DNA of 64,000 nucleotides from Collinsella sp. An268 (GCF_002159765.1 NZ_NFJH01000001.1:62001-126000); one strand, 5' to 3'. Counted from the first letter of the stretch, positions 7,806-17,822 are shown. Program-made: numbers and translations. Notes: generated by a model from the sequence alone, not told the origin.

Positions 7806-8441
7806 GTGGAGAGCTATAGGACGCTTCGCGAGGGCGCGGAGGCCACCGGTGAGTTCGAGGACCGGCGGAGCCGCTTTATCGCGCAGCTCGTGCACGCGGC
7901 GAGCGAAAAGGATGCGGCGGCGCACGTGGCCGCCGTGCGCGCGCGCCATTACGATGCGCGCCACAACGTGCCCGCCTGGATCCTCGCAGACGGTACGGAG
8001 CGGGCGAGCGACGACGGCGAGCCCCAGCGCACGAGCGGCCTGCCCACCCTCGAGGTGCTGCGCGGCGCGGGCCTGAAGGATGTCTGCTGCGTGACGACCC
8101 GCTACTTCGGCGGGACGCTCCTCGGACCGGGCGGGCTGGTGCGCGCCTATACGGCGGCGGCGCAGGCGGCGGTTGCAGCGGCGGGCGACGCGGGCCTGAT
8201 CGTCGAGATGACGAGCGTGGTGCCGATCGCGCTCGACGTAACCTATGCCCAGTACGACCAGGTGCGCGATGTGGTGGAGCGCACGGGCGGGAAGGTGGCG
8301 GACACCGCCTTCACCGACACGGTCTGCCTCTCGCTTGTGTACCGGGAGGGGGAGGAGGCCGCGTTTCTCGAGGCGGTGCGCGAGCGCTTCAACGCCGCGC
8401 TCCGCCCTGAGGTGGGGCCTCGCCGCTTCGCCGAGTTTTAG
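7806..8441 (+). CDS. YigZ/IMPACT family protein
   Basis: Two-domain protein of the UPF0029/IMPACT family. The N-terminal half has the signature DDGEPQRTSGLPTLEVLRG followed by VTRYFGGTLLGPGGLVRAY (here VTTRYFGG), diagnostic for YigZ. The C-terminal half is the small DUF1949 ferredoxin-like domain. 211 aa, typical. Role is uncertain; eukaryotic IMPACT acts in translation control, and bacterial members are suspected to touch ribosomes or nucleic acid. AAGGAGGGTGTC stands before the GTG. Single-gene unit. Confidence 0.9.
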   Translation: MESYRTLREGAEATGEFEDRRSRFIAQLVHAASEKDAAAHVAAVRARHYDARHNVPAWILADGTERASDDGEPQRTSGLPTLEVLRGAGLKDVCCVTTRYFGGTLLGPGGLVRAYTAAAQAAVAAAGDAGLIVEMTSVVPIALDVTYAQYDQVRDVVERTGGKVADTAFTDTVCLSLVYREGEEAAFLEAVRERFNAALRPEVGPRRFAEF

Positions 8442-8471
8442 CGACCATCTGGTACTCCGGTAAAAACGAGA

Positions 8472-8502
8472 ACGGGGCCCCTCCTTTCTGGGAGGGGCCC
8501 CG
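8472..8502 (-). terminator. Terminator for the kinase-fold gene (minus strand)
   Basis: 14-bp GC-rich inverted repeat around 8485-8489. On the minus strand the stem is followed by TCTCGTTTTTA, so it ends the leftward gene; it may also act on yigZ coming from the left. Confidence 0.75.
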
Positions 8503-8545
8503 TCGCATAGGCGGAAACGAGGAATCGATGTCCCAGGGGGACGAT

Positions 8546-9310
8546 TTAGCCCTGGTAATCCACGACGTCGATCCAGCTCATGAGGAAGTCCTCATCGACC
8601 TTGCGGCCGCGTGCGAGCTCGGAGGCAGCGACGATGCTCATCCACTGGCGGACGATCTGCATGGGCATGTCGGCGCGCTCGCAGTAGAGCTCGAGGTAGG
8701 CGTCGGCCTGCTCCTTGGACTGGAGGGCGAAGAGCAGGTAGGTCATGGCCGCGTCGGAGGCGGGGGAGCCCTGCGTGGCGTGCGCCCAGTCGCAGACATA
8801 GAGCTCGCCGTCCTCGCCGACGATGACGTTGCTCGGGTTGAAGTCACCGTGGCAGACATAGCCCTTGGACTTGAGGCCGTTCAGGCGCTCGAGCAGGTTG
8901 TAGCGCGTGGTGGCGTTGATCTGATCGAGCGAGTTGATCATGCGGGTGTACTTGTCGAACTGACGGTTGAGCTGGGTGCAGGTGTACCCGTTGATCTCGA
9001 TCTGCAGATCGACGAACTGCTCGAGATACTCTCCGAAGCGCTGGGGCTCTGCCTGCATCTTCTCGGCGAGGGTGACGCCGGGGACCTTGCTCGTGATGAG
9101 CGCCCAGCCGCCATTGTCCAGCTGTGTGACCTCCAGGGCGCGGGGGCTGCGGATACCGGTCTCGTTGATGCGCGCGAGGTTCAGCGCCTCGTTAAAGATG
9201 TCGGAGACGGGCTTGTTCTCGTTGAACACCTTGGCGATCTTGTCGCCGAGGTCGTACACGGTCTTGTTGCCGCGGTGGACGATCTCGACCTTCGAATCGG
9301 GGAGAAGCAT
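8546..9310 (-). CDS. Aminoglycoside phosphotransferase-fold kinase, unknown substrate
   Basis: Protein of the APH/choline-kinase fold. The catalytic motif HGDFNPSNVIV is at residues 154-164 (H154, D156, N161), and the metal-binding Asp is D174 in CDWAHA. The N-lobe holds TSKVPGVTLAEKM in place of an ordinary G-loop. It resembles TIGR02172-type kinases (described first in Fibrobacter), whose substrate is unknown; this match is from memory of the motif arrangement. 254 aa. GAAAGGAC precedes ATG 9310. It lies downstream of adhE on the same strand, but a terminator separates them, so a separate transcript is likely. Confidence 0.75.
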   Translation of the reverse strand: MLLPDSKVEIVHRGNKTVYDLGDKIAKVFNENKPVSDIFNEALNLARINETGIRSPRALEVTQLDNGGWALITSKVPGVTLAEKMQAEPQRFGEYLEQFVDLQIEINGYTCTQLNRQFDKYTRMINSLDQINATTRYNLLERLNGLKSKGYVCHGDFNPSNVIVGEDGELYVCDWAHATQGSPASDAAMTYLLFALQSKEQADAYLELYCERADMPMQIVRQWMSIVAASELARGRKVDEDFLMSWIDVVDYQG

Positions 9311-9367
9311 GACGTTACCGTCCTTTCATCGTTCGTTGGGAACCTTTGGCTCTATGTTACCCCGTTG

Positions 9368-9406
9368 CAAAAAGCGCCGTCCGCAAGATGGGGCGAACGG
9401 CGCTTT
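9368..9406 (-). terminator. Terminator of adhE (minus strand)
   Basis: Arms AAAGCGCCGT (9371-9380) and ACGGCGCTTT (9397-9406); on the minus strand the stem runs into TTTTTGC. Intrinsic terminator 38 bases after the adhE stop. Confidence 0.85.
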
Positions 9407-9444
9407 GCATTAGGTGAACGACGTGCGTTCAGATAAGCGGGCGC

Positions 9445-12090
9445 TTACGCCTCGTAGGACTGCGGCTCGCGGCCGTAGTACGCGTCGAGGAAGAGCTCCT
9501 TGATCTCGCTCATGAGCGGGTAGCGCGGGTTGGCGCCCGTGCACTGGTCGTTGAACGCGTTCTCGGTCATCTCGTCGAGCGTCTCGAGGAAGTACTTCTC
9601 GTCGACGCCGTACTCGGCGATGGTCTTCTTGATGCCGATGGTCTCCATGAGCTGCTCGAGCTTGGCGATGAAGTTCTCGAACACCTCGCGGTCGTCGGCG
9701 CCGGTGCAGCCGGCGTAGCGGCCGAGCTCGGCGTAGTCATGCAGCGCGTGCGGGTACTGATACTGCGAGAAGGTGCCCATCTTGACGGGCTTCTCGGCGG
9801 CGTTGTAGCGCATGACGCGGGTCAGGATGACGGCGTTGGCGATGCCGTGCGGCAGGTGATGGTAGGCGCCGAGCTTGTGGGCCATCGAGTGGTTGAGGCC
9901 CAGGAAGGCGTTGGCGAAGGCCATGCCGGCGAGGCAGGAGGCGTTGTGCATCTCCTCACGGGCGTGCGGGTCCTTGGCGCCGTTCTCGTAAGCGGACGGC
10001 AGGTTCTCGAAGACGAGCTTCACGGCGCGCATGGAGAGGCCGCGCGTGTAGTCGGAGCTCATGATCGAGACGTAGGACTCGATGGCGTGGGTCATGACGT
10101 CGATGCCGGAGGCGCAGGTGAGGCCCTTGGGCGCGGTCATGGCGTTGTCGACGTCGACGATGGCCATGTTCGGCATGAGCTGGTAGTCGGTGATGGGCCA
10201 CTTGAGGCCGGTCTCGGCATCGGTGATGATGGCGAACGGCGTGACCTCGGAGCCGGTGCCCGAGGAGGTCGGGACGGCGACGAAGTAGGCCTTGTTGCCC
10301 ATCTCGGGGAAGGTGTAGACGCGCTTGCGGATGTCCATGAAGTCCATGGCCATATCCTCGAAGTTCGCCTCGGGGTGCTCGTACATGAGCCACATGATCT
10401 TGCCGGCGTCCATAGCCGAGCCGCCGCCGACCGCGATGATGAGGTCGGGCTCGAAGAGCTTCATGCGCTCGACGCCCTTCATGGCGTCCTGCAGGCGCGG
10501 GTCGGGCTGGATGTCATAGAAGGCATCGTGGGCGACGCCGAGCTCGTCGAGCTTCTCCTCGATGGCGCGGCAGTTGCCGTTCTTGTAGAGGAACTGGTCG
10601 GTGACGATGAAGGCGCGCTTCTTGCCCATCGTGCGGCCGAGCTCCTCGATGGCGACGGGCGTGCAGCCCTTCTTGAAGTAGATCTTCTCGGGAGCGCGGA
10701 ACCACAGCATGTTCTCGCGGCGCTCCGCCACGGTCTTGATGTTCAGCAAGTGCTTCACCCCAACGTTCTCGGAGACGGAGTTGCCACCCCAGGAGCCGCA
10801 GCCCAGCGTGAGGGACGGCTTCATGGCAAAGTTGTAGAGGTCGCCGATGCCACCCTGCGAAGACGGGGTGTTGATGACGATACGGCAGGCGGCCATGGTC
10901 TCCTGGAAGAGCTCGATCTTCTCCTTCTCGGCGGGATGCACGTAGAGCGAGGCGGTGTGGCCCGGGCCACCGGCGAGCACGAGGTGCTCGGCCTTGTCGA
11001 CGGCCTCCTGGAAGTCCTTCGCGTGGTACATGGCGAGCACCGGCGAGAGCTTCTCGTGGGAGAACTCCTCCTTGAGCGGATCGGTGGAGGTGCACTCGAC
11101 GATCAAGATCTTGGTCTTGGCCGGGACCTTGATGCCGGCGAGCTCGGCGATCTGGGGAGCGGGCATACCGGGGATGCGGTGATCGAGGGCGCCGTTCTTG
11201 AACATGGCGGCACGCAGGGCCTCGACCTCTTTGCCCTTCTTGACGAAGTAGCAGCCGCGGTACTGGAACTCGGCTTTGACCGCGTCGTAGACGGAGTCAA
11301 GGGCGGTCACAGACTGCTCCGAGGCGCAGATCATGCCGTTGTCGAAGGTCTTGGAGTGGATGATGGAGTTGACGGCGAGCTTGATGTCGGCCGTGTCGTC
11401 GATGACGACGGGCGTGTTGCCGGCGCCGACGCCGAGGGCGGGCTTGCCGGAGGAGTAGGCGGCCTTCACCATGCCGGGGCCACCGGTGGCGAGGATGATG
11501 TCGACATCGCTCATGAGCTTGTTGGTGAGCTCGAGGGAGGGTTGGTCGATCCAGCCGATGATGCCCTCCGGCGCGCCGGCCTTGACGGCGGCGTCGAGCA
11601 CGACCTTGGCGGCGGCGATGGTGCACTTGGCCGCGGCGGGGTGCGGGGAGATGATGATGGCGTTGCGGGTCTTCAGGCAGATGAGGCACTTGAAGATCGC
11701 GGTGGAAGTGGGGTTGGTGGTGGGGATGACGGCGCCCACGATGCCGATGGGCTCGGCGACCTTGGTGATGCCGTAGGCCTCGTCACGCTCGACGACGCCG
11801 CAGGTCTTGGTGTTCTTGTACGCGTTGTAGATGTACTCGGCGGCGTAGTGGTTCTTGATGACCTTGTCCTCGACGATGCCGCGGCCGGTATCCTCGACCG
11901 CGAGCTTTGCCAGCGGGATGCGCTGCTTGTTGGCAGCCATGGCGGCCTCGTAGAAGATCTTGTCGACCTGCTCCTGCGTGTAGGTGGCGAAGACCTTTTG
12001 GGCCTCACGCATGTGCGCGAGCTTGGCCTCGAGGGCATCAACGGAGTCGATGACCTCCGGTGCGGCGGCTACCGCGTTCTTTTTCACCAT
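9445..12090 (-). CDS. adhE: Bifunctional acetaldehyde-CoA/alcohol dehydrogenase AdhE
   Basis: Fermentative enzyme reducing acetyl-CoA to ethanol with NADH, forming spirosome filaments in known cases. Residues 1-440 are the CoA-acylating aldehyde dehydrogenase (GAVIPTTNPTSTAIFKCL, catalytic Cys about 255 in GMICASEQS, ELFQETMAACRIVINTPSSQG). Residues about 460-870 are the iron alcohol dehydrogenase (AVGGGSAMDAGKIMWLMYE, HAIESYVS, GLNHSMAHKLGAYHHLPHG with metal-binding His). 881 aa, a full length AdhE. AAGGAG before ATG 12090. The long plus-strand ORF across it is a shadow. Upstream repeats (see 12131-12211) suggest specific control. Confidence 0.97.
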   Translation of the reverse strand: MVKKNAVAAAPEVIDSVDALEAKLAHMREAQKVFATYTQEQVDKIFYEAAMAANKQRIPLAKLAVEDTGRGIVEDKVIKNHYAAEYIYNAYKNTKTCGVVERDEAYGITKVAEPIGIVGAVIPTTNPTSTAIFKCLICLKTRNAIIISPHPAAAKCTIAAAKVVLDAAVKAGAPEGIIGWIDQPSLELTNKLMSDVDIILATGGPGMVKAAYSSGKPALGVGAGNTPVVIDDTADIKLAVNSIIHSKTFDNGMICASEQSVTALDSVYDAVKAEFQYRGCYFVKKGKEVEALRAAMFKNGALDHRIPGMPAPQIAELAGIKVPAKTKILIVECTSTDPLKEEFSHEKLSPVLAMYHAKDFQEAVDKAEHLVLAGGPGHTASLYVHPAEKEKIELFQETMAACRIVINTPSSQGGIGDLYNFAMKPSLTLGCGSWGGNSVSENVGVKHLLNIKTVAERRENMLWFRAPEKIYFKKGCTPVAIEELGRTMGKKRAFIVTDQFLYKNGNCRAIEEKLDELGVAHDAFYDIQPDPRLQDAMKGVERMKLFEPDLIIAVGGGSAMDAGKIMWLMYEHPEANFEDMAMDFMDIRKRVYTFPEMGNKAYFVAVPTSSGTGSEVTPFAIITDAETGLKWPITDYQLMPNMAIVDVDNAMTAPKGLTCASGIDVMTHAIESYVSIMSSDYTRGLSMRAVKLVFENLPSAYENGAKDPHAREEMHNASCLAGMAFANAFLGLNHSMAHKLGAYHHLPHGIANAVILTRVMRYNAAEKPVKMGTFSQYQYPHALHDYAELGRYAGCTGADDREVFENFIAKLEQLMETIGIKKTIAEYGVDEKYFLETLDEMTENAFNDQCTGANPRYPLMSEIKELFLDAYYGREPQSYEA

Positions 12091-12130
12091 GTGTCTCTCC
12101 TTGCGACTGGTGACTTACCCTACAGTCCAG

Positions 12131-12211
12131 ATTTTAGCAAGTATGTCTTCGGTAAACGGCATAATTCCGGTAAACGGCAGATTAAAGCGTTTCATTAATT
12201 TGGAACGCTTC
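12131..12211 (-). promoter_or_regulatory. adhE promoter with paired direct repeats and an operator-like palindrome
   Basis: On the minus strand TTGCTAAAAT gives an extended -10 (TAAAAT at 12131-12136). At and above the -35 zone the 12-mer CGGTAAACGGCA (plus-strand reading) occurs twice, at 12150-12161 and 12168-12179. Further up, 12182-12211 is an imperfect palindrome with core arms AAGCGTT (12185) and AACGCTT (12204). These look like activator or repressor sites. They do not match the classical Rex site TTGTGA-N6-TCACAA. Confidence 0.55.
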
Positions 12212-12327
12212 AATTGTAAAGACATCCTGACAAACGGACATCTTTATAGTTATGCGAGAATAGATGTGAGCGGGCGCGGGTGCCCAGGCGCTCGGCGTCC
12301 CGCGGGAGGATAGAAGGAGGATCCCTG

Positions 12328-13590
12328 ATGGACGAGCATATGATTCCCTTGGAGGAGGCCCGGCGTATCGTGCTTGCGCACGTCGCCCCCGCCGAGGTCG
12401 TGGAGGTCGACGCATGGCGGGCGGTGGGGCTGCCGCTTGCGGAGGACGTGGTGACCGATATCGACCTCTCGCCGTTCGCCAACAGCGCGATGGACGGTTA
12501 CGCGGTGCATGCCCAGGACCTGGCCGGGGCGGCAGAGGGGGCTCCCGTCACGCTCTCCGTCGTGGGGCACGAGGCCGCGGGCCATGTCTTTGCGGGCGAG
12601 GTTGCCGCCGGCGAGGCGGTGCGCATCATGACGGGGGCGCCGGTGCCGCCCGGGCTCGACGCCGTGGTGAAGTACGAGGACGTGACGGTTGTCGAGGGCG
12701 ACGGGGCCGAGGGCTCCCGGGTCGCCTTCGCGACCCCGGCGCCTGTGGGCGCGAACATCCGCGAGGCGGGCCTCGAGGCGCGCGCCGGAGAGGCGGTCCT
12801 CTCGGCGGGCGAGGTGCTCACCGCGGCGGGCGCCGGGCTCGCCGCCTCGGCGGGATGCGCGCGGGTGCGCGTGCGGAGGGCGCCCGTCGTGGGCGTCCTC
12901 TCCATCGGCACGGAGCTCGTCGACCCCGCCACGGTGCCGGCGCGCGGACAGATTCGCGACGCCAACTCGGCTGCCATCCTGGCGGCGGCGCTCGACGCCG
13001 GCGCGGAGCCGCGCTTCTTCGGCGCGGTGCCCGATGACGAGGCCGAGATCGCGCGCGCCATCCACGCTATGGTGGAGGCGTGCGACTTCGTGGTGACGAG
13101 CGGCGGCGCGTCGGCGGGCGACTACGACTACGTCGAGGCCATCGCGCGGCGCGAGGGCACGGTGCTTTTCGACCGCATCTCGCTCAGGCCGGGCAAGGCC
13201 ATCACGTTCGGGCTCATCGGCGGGACGCCCTTCCTCGGGCTCTCGGGGAATCCCGCGGCGGCGTGCGTGGGCTTCGAGATGCTCGCGCGCCCGGCGATCC
13301 GCGCCATGCGGGGGCATGGGGCTCTCGCGCGGCCCGTGCAGGACGCCGTGGTGACCTCCCGTGTTAAGAAGGGCCAGCAGCGCCGCTTCTACGACCGGGC
13401 GGTCGTCGCGCGCGACGCCGTGACGGGGGCGCTCACGGTCGACCACTCGTTCTCGCAGAACTCGGCGCTTCTGGGCACGCTTCAGCACGCCAACTGCCTC
13501 CTCATGGTGCCCGAGGGGCTCAAGGGCTACGAGCCGGGCGACAGGGCCGCGGTCGTGCGCATCGATCTGCCGGAGGGGGCGGTGCTCTGA
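12328..13590 (+). CDS. moeA: Molybdopterin molybdenumtransferase MoeA
   Basis: Inserts molybdate into adenylated molybdopterin to give Moco. Signatures: FANSAMDGYAV (about residue 50), RIMTGAPVPPGLDAVVKYED, VLSIGTELV, GGASAGDYDYV and LSGNPAAACVGFE, all standard for the MoeA family. 420 aa. AGAAGGAGG is 7 bases before ATG 12328. The stop overlaps the next start (TGATG), so moeA and mogA are translationally coupled. First gene of the molybdenum/selenium region. Confidence 0.95.
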   Translation: MDEHMIPLEEARRIVLAHVAPAEVVEVDAWRAVGLPLAEDVVTDIDLSPFANSAMDGYAVHAQDLAGAAEGAPVTLSVVGHEAAGHVFAGEVAAGEAVRIMTGAPVPPGLDAVVKYEDVTVVEGDGAEGSRVAFATPAPVGANIREAGLEARAGEAVLSAGEVLTAAGAGLAASAGCARVRVRRAPVVGVLSIGTELVDPATVPARGQIRDANSAAILAAALDAGAEPRFFGAVPDDEAEIARAIHAMVEACDFVVTSGGASAGDYDYVEAIARREGTVLFDRISLRPGKAITFGLIGGTPFLGLSGNPAAACVGFEMLARPAIRAMRGHGALARPVQDAVVTSRVKKGQQRRFYDRAVVARDAVTGALTVDHSFSQNSALLGTLQHANCLLMVPEGLKGYEPGDRAAVVRIDLPEGAVL

Positions 13591-14096
13591 TGGACATCAG
13601 GATCGCGATCATAACCTGCTCGGACACCCGGGATATCGCGCGCGACGAGGCGGGCGCGGCGCTCGAGGGGCTCATCGCCGGCGCCGGCTGGACGCTCGCG
13701 GGCCACGTCGTCGTGCGCGACGATGAGGACGAGATAGCCCGCGCCATCGTGCGCGCCGTCGACGAGGCGGGGGCCGACATCGTCATCACCTGCGGCGGCA
13801 CGGGGCTCTCGCCGCGCGACGTGACGCCGGAGGCGACCGCGCGCGTCTGCCCGCGGGACGTCCCCGGCATCGCCGAGGCCATGCGCGCCTACTCCATGAC
13901 CAAGACGCGCCGGGCGATGCTCTCGCGCGCCCGCTGCATGCAGCGGGCGGGCGCGCTCGTGGTGAACTTCCCCGGGTCGACCCGTGCGGCCACGGAGTGC
14001 TGGGAGGGCATCGCCGATCAGTTCGAGCACGCCGTCAAGATGAGCGCGGGAGGCGGTCACGGGGCGCCCGCCGCCGGGGGCGCCGCCCGCGCGTAG
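13590..14096 (+). CDS. Molybdenum cofactor biosynthesis protein MogA/MoaB
   Basis: Molybdopterin adenylyltransferase of the MogA/MoaB family, which makes the MPT-AMP used by MoeA. Motifs: TCSDTRDIARDEAG near the N-terminus, ITCGGTGLSPRDVTPEAT (about residues 66-83; the GGTG phosphate-binding loop) and VNFPGSTRAATECWE (the PGS motif). 168 aa. Overlaps the moeA stop by one base. MogA and MoaB are hard to separate by eye. C-terminal Ala/Gly tail is not conserved. Confidence 0.92.
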   Translation: MDIRIAIITCSDTRDIARDEAGAALEGLIAGAGWTLAGHVVVRDDEDEIARAIVRAVDEAGADIVITCGGTGLSPRDVTPEATARVCPRDVPGIAEAMRAYSMTKTRRAMLSRARCMQRAGALVVNFPGSTRAATECWEGIADQFEHAVKMSAGGGHGAPAAGGAARA

Positions 14097-14122
14097 CGGG
14101 GGTGCGGCCAAGACGCCGGCGC

Positions 14123-14150
14123 TTCACAATTATTCTCGAACGAGTATAAT
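14123..14150 (+). promoter_or_regulatory. modABC promoter with overlapping 22-bp palindrome
   Basis: TTCACA (14123) and a perfect TATAAT (14145-14150) are 16 bases apart. Bases 14129-14150, covering the spacer and -10, form a 22-bp palindrome with one mismatch per arm around CTCGAACGAG. A protein bound here would block RNA polymerase, as expected of a molybdate-sensing repressor of the ModE type. No such regulator gene is in the window. Confidence 0.65.
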
Positions 14151-14205
14151 GACGCCATGGGCATTCGGGCCCGTCGCCATGACGGGCGGGGGAAAGGAAG
14201 CTCCT

Positions 14206-15078
14206 ATGGACAACATGATGGTCTCGCGCCGCGGCCTCGCGGCACTCGGCGTCGCCGGCATCGCCGCCTCGACGCTCGCCGCCTGCGGCAACACCTCCGC
14301 GCCCGCCGAGGGCAGCGCGGAGCCCGCGGGGAGCGCGCCCGCCGCGACCTCGGACGTCGAGCTCCAGATCTTCGCCGCCAACTCGCTCGAGAAGGCCATG
14401 CCCGAGGTCGAGAAGCTCTACACCGAGCAGACCGGCGTCACCTTTGCCGACACGCAGTACAAGGGGTCGGGCGACCTGGTGGAGCAGATGCGCGGCGGCG
14501 CCCCCGTCGACATCCTCATCACCGCCTCCGCCGGGACCATGGACGACGCCGAGGAGGCCGAGCTCGTCGACGCCGCCACGCGTCAGGACATGTTCACCAA
14601 CGAGCTCGTGATCGTGCGCGGCGAGGGCGCGGACGTCGAGATCGCATCGCTCGAGGACGTCCCCTCGGTCGAGGGCAACATCGCCATCGGCGAGCCGGGC
14701 GCGGTGCCCGCCGGCAAGTACGCGAACCAGGCGCTCGCGAGCGTGGGCCTCTACTCCGAGGCCGAGGGGGAGGGCGGCGCGTACGACGCCTCCATCGCCG
14801 ACCGTATCTCCGTCGCCGACAAGGTAGGCACCGCCGCGCAGTGGGTCTCCACGGGCGACTGTACCATCGGCTTCGTCTACACCTCCGACGTCTACCGCTA
14901 TGACGGCATCGAGGTCGCCTACACCACGCCCGCCGAGAGCCACAAGCCCATCGTCTACCCGGGTGCCGTCGCCGCGGGCTCCGAGAACGCCGACGCCGCG
15001 GCCGACTTCCTCGCCTTCTGCATGGAGAACGAGGACGCCCTCGCCATCTGGGCCGAGTACGGCTTCGAGCTCGCGTAG
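14206..15078 (+). CDS. modA: Molybdate-binding lipoprotein ModA
   Basis: Periplasmic-type substrate-binding protein for molybdate or tungstate. Residues 1-27 are a lipoprotein signal with twin arginine (SRRGLAAL) and lipobox LAAC (Cys27). The mature protein begins with a short Ala/Ser linker and then ELQIFAANSLEKAMPEVEKLY, where ModA proteins carry the AASL-type oxyanion loop, and YKGSGDLVEQMRGGAPVDILITAS. Later GEPGAVPAGKYANQAL and TDVYR-like SDVYRY are also ModA-like. 290 aa. GGAAAGGAAG before ATG 14206. Whether it prefers molybdate or tungstate cannot be read from sequence. Confidence 0.93.
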   Translation: MDNMMVSRRGLAALGVAGIAASTLAACGNTSAPAEGSAEPAGSAPAATSDVELQIFAANSLEKAMPEVEKLYTEQTGVTFADTQYKGSGDLVEQMRGGAPVDILITASAGTMDDAEEAELVDAATRQDMFTNELVIVRGEGADVEIASLEDVPSVEGNIAIGEPGAVPAGKYANQALASVGLYSEAEGEGGAYDASIADRISVADKVGTAAQWVSTGDCTIGFVYTSDVYRYDGIEVAYTTPAESHKPIVYPGAVAAGSENADAAADFLAFCMENEDALAIWAEYGFELA

Positions 15079-15164
15079 TGCAGGCGTGCCAGGTGACGCC
15101 CGCAACCTATAACCGGATCGTGGTCGCGCGCGGCCCCCTCGCAGGGACGGGGCCGCGCACCCGC

Positions 15165-16697
15165 ATGCGCCTCCCTCTCGCCGCGGCGCTCGCCGTGCTT
15201 GTCGCGCTCGCGCTCTCGCTCGCGGCGCCGGCGCCGGCGCGCGCGGACGGCGCCGGGGGTGCCGAGGTCGCCGAGGAGGGGGTGGCCGTCGACACCGCGG
15301 CGGGCATCGGCATCCGGTCGTTCACCCGCTATCAGAAAGGCGCTCAGCGCCCGGTCGACGGGACGGACATCGGCTACCGTTACCCGCAGCCCGAGGGCGC
15401 GACGCTCACGGTGCTCGTGACCGAGACCGACCTCATCGTCTACCTCGACGCCGAGGCCGCGTCCGAGGCGGGCCTCGATACGGGAGACGAGGGGGACGTC
15501 GCCGCGCTTCTCGCGCTCGTGGAGGACCTCGACGAGGAAGCCTCTCGCGGCGGGGCGCTTCTGCGCGACGTCGCCGCCGGCCTCACCCTCACCGTAACGA
15601 CCGAGCGCAGCGTCGAGATAGGGCCCTATCGGTACCTCTTCGCGCACGATGCGGGCGGGCGCGCCTACTGCGCCGTCCAGCCTGCGGGCGACCTTGCGGG
15701 CCGGGAGCCGAGCGCCGCGGCCGAGGCGGCGGGGCTCGACCTCTCCGCCGGCGCGCTCTGGTGCGACGCCGCGCGCCTCGTGCCCGCATCCGAGGTGCCG
15801 CTCGCCGCGCCCCCCGGCCCGCTCGAGCAGCTGCAGGCGTTTTTCGCCGACGTCGACTACCGGCCGTTCTGGGTGTCGCTCAGGACGAGTGCCGTCGCGC
15901 TCGCCATCACGTTCGTGCTCGGCCTCATCGCCGCCTGGCGGACGATGGGGACGTCGAGCCGCCTGAAGGGCGTGCTCGACTCCGTCTTCACCATCCCCAT
16001 GGTGCTGCCGCCCACGGTGTGCGGCTTTCTGCTGCTGCTCCTGTTTGGGCAGGCGACCCCGGTGGGCCAGTGGTTCATCGCGCACGGCGTGTCGCTCGTC
16101 TTCACGTGGGAGGCCGCCGTCATCTCCGCCGTGGTGGTGAGCTTCCCCCTCATGTACCGCACGGCGCTCGGCGCCTTCGAGTCGCTCGACGCCTCCATGC
16201 TCGACGCGGCCCGCACGCTCGGCTGGTCGGAGGCGCGCATCTTCTGCCGGCTCATGATGCCGCTCGCCTGGCCGTCCATCGCCGCCGGCACCGTGCTCGC
16301 CTTCGCCCGCGCCATGGGGGAGTTCGGGTGCACGCTCTTTTTCGCCGGCAACTACGCCGGCATCACGCAGACGATCCCCATCGCCATCTATTTCGAGTGG
16401 ATGAGCGGCAACACCGACGTGGCGCTCTTCTGGGTCGTCGTGGTCATTCTCATGAGCTTTGCCGTCGTCCTCTTCATCAACCTCTATACCGCCCGCAGCC
16501 AGCGCTTCCGCGAGCGCGGCGGAGTGGTGCCCCGGCGGGCGCGGCGCGCGGGCGGGGTAGATGGGCCCGCCGACGAGGCGGCCGAGGCGGGCGGCGATGC
16601 GCTGCGGATCGACGCGCAGGCGCTGCGCGAGCTCATCCGCGCCTCCGCCGCCGACGCAGACGGGGGCGGCGCCCCCGGTACCGGGGAGGTGAGCTAG
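15165..16697 (+). CDS. modB: Molybdate ABC permease ModB with extra N-terminal exported domain
   Basis: Residues 1-27 are a clear signal peptide (MRLPLAAALAVLVALALSLA, ending APARA). About 200 extracytoplasmic residues of unknown fold follow, and only from about residue 235 does the usual ModB begin. That part has five or so membrane segments, IPMVLPPTVCGFLLLLLFG, and the EAA loop LDAARTLGWSEARIFCRLMM that docks on ModC. A poorly conserved Arg/Ala-rich cytoplasmic tail ends the protein. Normal ModB is about 225 aa; this is about 510. I chose ATG 15165 for the signal peptide; GTG 15078, overlapping the modA stop, would add 29 residues. Confidence 0.88.
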   Translation: MRLPLAAALAVLVALALSLAAPAPARADGAGGAEVAEEGVAVDTAAGIGIRSFTRYQKGAQRPVDGTDIGYRYPQPEGATLTVLVTETDLIVYLDAEAASEAGLDTGDEGDVAALLALVEDLDEEASRGGALLRDVAAGLTLTVTTERSVEIGPYRYLFAHDAGGRAYCAVQPAGDLAGREPSAAAEAAGLDLSAGALWCDAARLVPASEVPLAAPPGPLEQLQAFFADVDYRPFWVSLRTSAVALAITFVLGLIAAWRTMGTSSRLKGVLDSVFTIPMVLPPTVCGFLLLLLFGQATPVGQWFIAHGVSLVFTWEAAVISAVVVSFPLMYRTALGAFESLDASMLDAARTLGWSEARIFCRLMMPLAWPSIAAGTVLAFARAMGEFGCTLFFAGNYAGITQTIPIAIYFEWMSGNTDVALFWVVVVILMSFAVVLFINLYTARSQRFRERGGVVPRRARRAGGVDGPADEAAEAGGDALRIDAQALRELIRASAADADGGGAPGTGEVS

Positions 16698-17768
<1,071 letters not shown>

Positions 17769-17816
17769 GGTGCGCCCGCCGCGGATGCGCGGGTGTCGCC
17801 CCGGGGCCGTTGCCGC

Positions 17817-17822
17817 TACAAT
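17817..17822 (+). promoter_or_regulatory. Possible -10 box before yedF
   Basis: TACAAT in the 111-base gap between modC and yedF. No convincing -35 box. It could give the selenium genes their own transcript. Confidence 0.35.

Noticed and set aside
9739-12198. 819-codon plus-strand open frame
   Set aside because: It is the antisense shadow of adhE; its composition is His/Asp/Gly-rich nonsense and it has no family motifs.
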